Shown here in pieces: positions 6,951 to 10,615 of a stretch of 10,615 nucleotides of DNA. Position numbers and translations under genes: made by a program. Position 1 is the first letter of the stretch; every line of letters starts with the position of its first letter. The notes under the pieces are model-generated. The model did no database searches. It worked only from the letters and a program-made list of their open reading frames with translations, and was not told the origin of the DNA. Origin of the DNA: Thermoanaerobaculales bacterium (GTDB lineage Bacteria > Acidobacteriota > Thermoanaerobaculia > Thermoanaerobaculales > Sulfomarinibacteraceae); NCBI GenBank assembly GCA_029932545.1, contig JAOZPW010000016.1:1-10615 (forward strand). Reading direction: 5' to 3'.

Positions 6951-6959
6951 TGCTATAAC
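6951..6959 (+). promoter_or_regulatory. Extended -10 promoter candidate for the sulfatase gene
   Basis: TGCTATAAC fits an extended -10 element (TGn plus TATAAC). The AT-rich stretch around 6931-6938 sits at -35 distance but is a poor hexamer match. Transcription would start near 6966 and run away from the DUF481 promoter, so 6789-7052 is a divergent promoter region. Confidence 0.45.
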
Positions 6960-6989
6960 GTCGGGAACAGACAAACTGACTCAATCGTA

Positions 6990-7016
6990 ATGATCTCCTC
7001 TCTGAGAGGCGATCGT
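6990..7016 (+). other. Hairpin in the sulfatase mRNA leader
   Basis: ATGATC-T-CCTCT pairs with AGAGG-C-GATCGT across the loop CTG. That is 11 base pairs with one internal mismatch and one G-T pair. It lies between the predicted transcription start and the ribosome-binding site at 7041, without a T-tract, so it is a possible leader structure or operator dyad rather than a terminator. Confidence 0.35.
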
Positions 7017-7040
7017 GGCAAGCAACTGGATGAGACGAAA

Positions 7041-7046
7041 AGGAGA
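7041..7046 (+). promoter_or_regulatory. Ribosome-binding site fixing the sulfatase start
   Basis: AGGAGA lies six bases before ATG 7053, where a signal peptide begins. The frame is open back to 6948, but that earlier ATG would overlap the putative -10 element and gives a non-secretory N-terminus. Confidence 0.7.
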
Positions 7047-7052
7047 GCCGCA

Positions 7053-8594
7053 ATGAGACGCACAATAGCCAGAACAACAATCTTGGTGCTGACCCTCGGC
7101 CTGCTTCTGGGCGCCGGCATCGTCCAGGCCCAGGACCAGCCCAATATCCTGGTGATCTGGGGTGATGACATCGGCCAGTCCAACATCAGCGCCTACACGA
7201 TGGGCATGATGGGCTATCAAACACCCAATATCGACCGCATCGCCAACGAGGGCATGATCTTCACCGACTATTACGGAGAGCAAAGCTGCACCGCTGGACG
7301 TTCGTCCTTCATCATGGGGCAGAGCGTCTTTCGCACCGGCCTGTCGAAGGTTGGTCTGCCGGGAGCTGCAGGAGGAATGAAGGTGGAAGATCCGACGATC
7401 GCAGGCCTGCTGAAAAACCACGGTTACGCGACCGGTCAATTCGGCAAGAACCACCTTGGTGACCGGGATGACATGCTGCCGACCAATCACGGTTTCGACG
7501 AGTTCTACGGCAATCTCTACCACCTCAACGCCGAGGAAGAGCCGGAGAACGAGGACTATCCGAAAGACCCCAAATTCCGTGAGGAGTTCGGTCCCCGCGG
7601 TGTGATTCACTCCTTCGCCGACGGCAGGATTGAGGACACCGGTCCCTTGACCAAGAAAAGGATGGAAACGGTCGACGACGACACGTCGGATAGGGCGATC
7701 CGCTTTATAGAACAGGCGCACGAAGCCGGCGAACCCTTCTTTGTGTGGTGGAGCGGCACGCGCATGCACTTCCGGACCCACGTCAAGAAAGAGTTGCGCG
7801 GCATCTCCGGTCAAGACGAGTACTCGGACGGCATGGTCGAGCACGATATGCACATCGGTAAATTCCTCGAGCTCTTGGACCGTCTGGGCATTGCCGACAA
7901 TACGATCGTCTTCTACTCGACCGACAACGGCCCGCACTACAACACGTGGCCGGATGCCGCTTCAACGCCCTTCCGTGGTGAGAAGAATACCAACTGGGAA
8001 GGCGGCTGGCGGGTGCCTGCAATGGTCCGCTGGCCCGGCCACATCAAGTCTGGTTCGATTTCCAACGAGATTATGCACCACATGGACTGGTTGCCGACCT
8101 TTCTGGCTGTAGCCGGAGAGTCCGATGTCAAAGAGAAACTGCTCAAAGGCCATGACGCGATGGGGCGTCACTACAAGGTCCATCTCGACGGCTACAATTT
8201 CCTACCGTTTTTGACCGGTGAGACCGAGGCCGCACCGAGGCATGAGATCTTCTACTTCTCCGACGACGGTGATCTCACCGCTCTGAGGTATGACGACTGG
8301 AAGGCCGTCTTCATGGAGCAGAAGACCGTGGGAACCTTCCGGGTCTGGATGGACCCGTTTGTTCCGCTGCGGGTACCGATGATTTTCAACCTCCGTCGTG
8401 ACCCGTATGAGAGGGCGCCCATCACGTCGAACACCTACTATGACTGGATGCTCGACCGAGTCTATCTCCTGCTGCCGGCTCAGACGTTCGTCGGTGAGTT
8501 TTTGATGACGTTCAAAGAATTCCCGCCGCGCCAGAAGGCGGCCAGCTTCAGCCTGGACCAGGTGATGGAGAAGCTCGCTCCTGCTGCTAATTGA
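7053..8594 (+). CDS. Secreted Cys-type sulfatase (arylsulfatase family)
   Basis: This 513-residue protein is a type I sulfatase of the alkaline-phosphatase superfamily, hydrolysing sulfate esters. Residues 1-26 form a Sec signal peptide (core TTILVLTLGLLLGAGIV, cleavage near VQA), placing it in the periplasm or outside. Metal-binding Asp38-Asp39 lie in NILVIWGDDIGQ. The sulfatase signature C-x-P/A-x-R appears as Cys79-T-A-G-R, whose Cys must be oxidised to formylglycine by a maturation enzyme not encoded in the window. Other expected active-site residues are Lys132 and His134 (GKNHLGD), His239 (TRMHF), Asp291-Asn292 (STDNG) and Lys311 (GEKN). The C-terminal part carries NLRRDPYERAP and KEFPPRQ, as in many arylsulfatases. 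A strong hairpin terminator begins 31 bases after the stop, and a HAD phosphatase-like gene follows. The natural substrate cannot be told from sequence. Confidence 0.93.
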   Translation: MRRTIARTTILVLTLGLLLGAGIVQAQDQPNILVIWGDDIGQSNISAYTMGMMGYQTPNIDRIANEGMIFTDYYGEQSCTAGRSSFIMGQSVFRTGLSKVGLPGAAGGMKVEDPTIAGLLKNHGYATGQFGKNHLGDRDDMLPTNHGFDEFYGNLYHLNAEEEPENEDYPKDPKFREEFGPRGVIHSFADGRIEDTGPLTKKRMETVDDDTSDRAIRFIEQAHEAGEPFFVWWSGTRMHFRTHVKKELRGISGQDEYSDGMVEHDMHIGKFLELLDRLGIADNTIVFYSTDNGPHYNTWPDAASTPFRGEKNTNWEGGWRVPAMVRWPGHIKSGSISNEIMHHMDWLPTFLAVAGESDVKEKLLKGHDAMGRHYKVHLDGYNFLPFLTGETEAAPRHEIFYFSDDGDLTALRYDDWKAVFMEQKTVGTFRVWMDPFVPLRVPMIFNLRRDPYERAPITSNTYYDWMLDRVYLLLPAQTFVGEFLMTFKEFPPRQKAASFSLDQVMEKLAPAAN

Positions 8595-8625
8595 TGAATA
8601 GAACGATAATAATTCAGTGAAAGAC

Positions 8626-8659
8626 GCCGTGCCGAGCACAGTGTTCGGCGCGGCTTTTT
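8626..8659 (+). terminator. Intrinsic terminator between sulfatase and HAD genes
   Basis: GCCGTGCCGA (8626-8635) pairs with TCGGCGCGGC (8645-8654) in a 10-bp stem with one G-T pair and a 9-base loop, followed by TTTTT (8655-8659). The T-tract ends five bases before the AGGGAGA ribosome-binding site of the next gene. It is therefore either the sulfatase terminator with partial read-through, or an attenuator-like leader for the HAD gene. Confidence 0.8.
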
Positions 8660-8675
8660 GATAAGGGAGAGCACG

Positions 8676-9698
8676 ATGATGACGAAGAAGTCTTTTGTAG
8701 TTGCCGCAGTTCTGGTGGTTCTTCTGGGAATGGCGTTGGGATGCTGCTCGAAGTGTGAGCAGGAGGGCGTGGTGGTGGAGACAGACCCGCTGCCGTCGTG
8801 GAACGAGGGTGCGACCAAACAGTCGATCGTCGATTTCGTAACACGCGTGACTGATGAGGGCAGTCCGGACTTCGTGCCTGCGCCGGAACGAATCGCCACC
8901 TTCGACAACGACGGCACTTTGTGGGCCGAACAGCCGATGTACTTCCAGTTGTTCTTCGCGATCGACCGGGTCAAGGCCATGGCTGGAGACCACCCCGAGT
9001 GGAAGGACGAACAGCCCTTCAAGGCGGTGCTCGAGGGTGATATGGAAGCACTTGCTACAGCCGGAGAACATGGTCTGCTCGAGCTTGTGATGGCGACCCA
9101 CGCCGGCATGACGACCGAGGAGTTCGAGGCCATCGTCCTGGAGTGGCTGGTGACGGCGAAACATCCGACGACCGGCAGGGCCTTCACCGAGATGGTCTTT
9201 CAGCCGATGTTGGAGGTGCTCAATTACCTACGTGCGAACGATTTCAAGACCTTCATCGTCTCCGGCGGCGGCATCGAGTTCATGCGGCCGTGGACTGAGG
9301 CGGTTTATGGGATTCCTCCGGAGCAGGTGGTGGGATCGAGCATCAAGACGAAATTCGAGATTCGTGGAGAAACCCCGGTGCTCATTCGCCTACCGGAGAT
9401 CAACTTCATTGACGACAACGTAGGCAAACCGGTCGGCATCAACAGCCACATCGGTCGGAGGCCCATCGCCGCCTTCGGCAACTCCGACGGCGATCTCCAG
9501 ATGCTCCAGTGGACCGCAGCCGGGGACGGGGTCCGCTTCATGCTCTACGTGCACCACGATGATTCAGAGCGCGAGTGGGCTTACGACCGGGATTCCCACA
9601 TCGGACGGCTGGACAAGGGACTTGAAGAAGCCGAGGCCGGTGGCTGGACGGTGGTCAGCATGAAGGATGATTGGGCCCAGGTGTTTGCTTGGGAGTGA
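8676..9698 (+). CDS. HAD-superfamily phosphatase-like protein, probable lipoprotein
   Basis: This 340-residue exported hydrolase belongs to the haloacid dehalogenase superfamily, phosphoserine phosphatase-like branch. Motif I is FDNDGTLW with nucleophile Asp77 and acid/base Asp79; motif II is Ser196 in IVSGGG; motif III is GNSDGD with Asp271 and Asp273. The insert between motifs I and II (~110 residues) would form the helical cap. The N-terminus (VVAAVLVVLLGMALGC) is a signal peptide with a relaxed lipobox at Cys23, so the protein is probably membrane-anchored in the periplasm. AGGGAGA at 8664-8670 precedes ATG 8676 by five bases; ATG 8679 is possible too. The frame also opens at TTG 8658, less likely. 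It follows the sulfatase gene across a terminator hairpin, suggesting related but separately tuned expression. The substrate is unknown; a phosphate monoester is expected from the family. Confidence 0.88.
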   Translation: MMTKKSFVVAAVLVVLLGMALGCCSKCEQEGVVVETDPLPSWNEGATKQSIVDFVTRVTDEGSPDFVPAPERIATFDNDGTLWAEQPMYFQLFFAIDRVKAMAGDHPEWKDEQPFKAVLEGDMEALATAGEHGLLELVMATHAGMTTEEFEAIVLEWLVTAKHPTTGRAFTEMVFQPMLEVLNYLRANDFKTFIVSGGGIEFMRPWTEAVYGIPPEQVVGSSIKTKFEIRGETPVLIRLPEINFIDDNVGKPVGINSHIGRRPIAAFGNSDGDLQMLQWTAAGDGVRFMLYVHHDDSEREWAYDRDSHIGRLDKGLEEAEAGGWTVVSMKDDWAQVFAWE

Positions 9699-9731
9699 TG
9701 GTCGGGTGCCGGACTCTGCTACCGTCTCCAA

Positions 9732-10615
9732 ATGATGTGGCCACCCTCTCTCGTCGAACCGGTCTTTCGCCCCCCGTCTGAGGCCCGCTCGCTGATCCTT
9801 CAGCTGACCCTCGGGTGTTCGTGGAACCGTTGTACCTACTGTGCGATGTACCGCAGCAAGGATTTCAGTGTTCGGCCGGTGGAAGAGGTCCTCCAGGAAG
9901 TGCGTGGGGCGGCCCAGGGAATGCCCAGAGTACGTCGGGTTTTTCTTGCAGACGGCGATGCGCTGGCGGCGCCGTTTGACGGGTTGGCCAGAGTTCTCGG
10001 CGAGATCAAGGAAAAGCTGCCGGACGTGCAAAGGGTGGGGATCTACGGCGATTCGCGGTCGATTCTCAAGCTGGGAACGGAACGACTCAGCCGCCTGAGG
10101 GCTCTCGGTCTGGGCATTATCTACTTTGGCCCGGAAACCGGAGACGAGACGACCCTGAAGGCAGTGGTCAAGGGTGCAACGGTCGAGCGACAACTCGAGG
10201 CGGCGTGGGCGGTCCGTCAGGCGGGAATCAAGCTGTCGATGATGGCGCTTCTGGGGTTGGCGGGAGTGGAGGGTTCCGAAAGGCACGCCCGTGCAACAGG
10301 GCGGTTCATCGCCGCGGCCCAGCCTACCTATGCCGCTGCCCTGACGGTGACCCCGGTCCCGGGTACCGAGATGCATGATGCCTTTGAAAGCGGTGCCTTC
10401 GAGCTGCCGGATCAGTGGGGCATGCTCTCAGAACTGCAGTGGATGCTCGAGGAGATGGAGGGCTACCGCGGTCCGTTCCATGCCAACCACGCCTCCAACT
10501 ACTTGCCGCTCAAACTCCGCCTTCCGAAAGACCGAGAGTCGGCGATTGAGTTGATCCGGGAGACCTTGGAAAGCCGTGACGAGAGCCGACTCAGACCGGA
10601 GTGGCGCAGGGGGCT
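9732..10615 (+). CDS. Radical SAM protein, N-terminal part (runs off the right edge)
   Basis: The frame is open from ATG 9732 to the window end (294 full codons, no stop). LTLGCSWNRCTYCAMYR places Cys29, Cys34 and Cys37 in a CX4CX2C arrangement that would hold a [4Fe-4S] cluster. It is followed by a TIM-barrel-like alternation including VRRVFLADGDAL, GPETGDETTL (Glu135) and MMALLGLAG. Downstream, HANHASNYLPLKLRLP (from 250) is typical, to my recollection, of a family of uncharacterised radical SAM proteins that start with RPPSEA.SLILQ.T.GCS.N.CTFC. The reaction is unknown. The start lies 33 bases after the HAD stop, in the same frame. ATG 9732 is immediately followed by a second ATG and has no clear Shine-Dalgarno sequence, so start and expression mode are uncertain. 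Confidence 0.85.
   Translation, partial: MMWPPSLVEPVFRPPSEARSLILQLTLGCSWNRCTYCAMYRSKDFSVRPVEEVLQEVRGAAQGMPRVRRVFLADGDALAAPFDGLARVLGEIKEKLPDVQRVGIYGDSRSILKLGTERLSRLRALGLGIIYFGPETGDETTLKAVVKGATVERQLEAAWAVRQAGIKLSMMALLGLAGVEGSERHARATGRFIAAAQPTYAAALTVTPVPGTEMHDAFESGAFELPDQWGMLSELQWMLEEMEGYRGPFHANHASNYLPLKLRLPKDRESAIELIRETLESRDESRLRPEWRRG

Noticed and set aside
6981..7937. Minus-strand open frame (318 codons) opposite the sulfatase
   Set aside because: The plus strand carries all sulfatase catalytic residues in order. The reverse frame has no motifs and no ribosome-binding site.
9564..10376. Minus-strand open frame opposite the HAD/radical SAM junction
   Set aside because: It lies across two well-supported plus-strand genes, and its translation is rich in Arg, His and Gln with no known motif. 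It is a shadow of the radical SAM frame.

Overview
The window comes from a moderately GC-rich diderm (Gram-negative type) bacterium. An outer-membrane beta-barrel gene, several Sec signal peptides, a probable lipoprotein and GC-rich hairpin terminators support this. The long Gly-rich secreted protein with MopE-type DNDC motifs, together with a DGFESG motif protein, recalls Acidobacteriota (Thermoanaerobaculia-like) or Myxococcota genomes. That lineage is an inference from motif style only. No rRNA, tRNA, transposase, integrase or CRISPR was seen.

Left part, + strand (1-3751). The window opens with the last 26 codons of a probable MazF/PemK toxin. Two secreted proteins follow, 12 bp apart and probably co-transcribed. 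Each carries the same ~140-residue module (QGRLTD ... LWLGV ... GDMI ... GW.C) on a different scaffold. The first has an IGQ..A...GG..L..GFW segment and a DGFESG motif. The second (861 aa) adds two MopE-type motifs, a Cys-rich stretch, a parallel beta-helix-like region and a very Gly-rich C-terminal half.

Middle part, - strand (3994-6873). Reading leftwards there is a near-consensus sigma70 promoter, a DUF481 outer-membrane barrel gene and an MscS mechanosensitive channel gene. The channel's Shine-Dalgarno sequence overlaps the barrel's stop codon. About 110 bases with several hairpins follow, then a strong intrinsic terminator and a separately expressed nitronate monooxygenase-like flavoenzyme. 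The barrel/MscS pair looks like a two-gene osmotic or envelope-stress operon.

Right part, + strand (6948-10615). A promoter diverging from the barrel operon drives a secreted Cys-type sulfatase. A strong terminator hairpin then sits directly against the ribosome-binding site of a HAD-family phosphatase-like lipoprotein. After that comes the start of a radical SAM protein with a CX4CX2C cluster motif, which runs off the right edge. Sulfatase and HAD protein are plausibly partners in periplasmic sulfate/phosphate ester hydrolysis.

Most genes are recognisable families. The less ordinary material is the module-shuffled pair of surface proteins, the beta-helix with long Gly-rich insertions, the competing hairpins at 5117-5199, and the terminator-like leader in front of the HAD gene.
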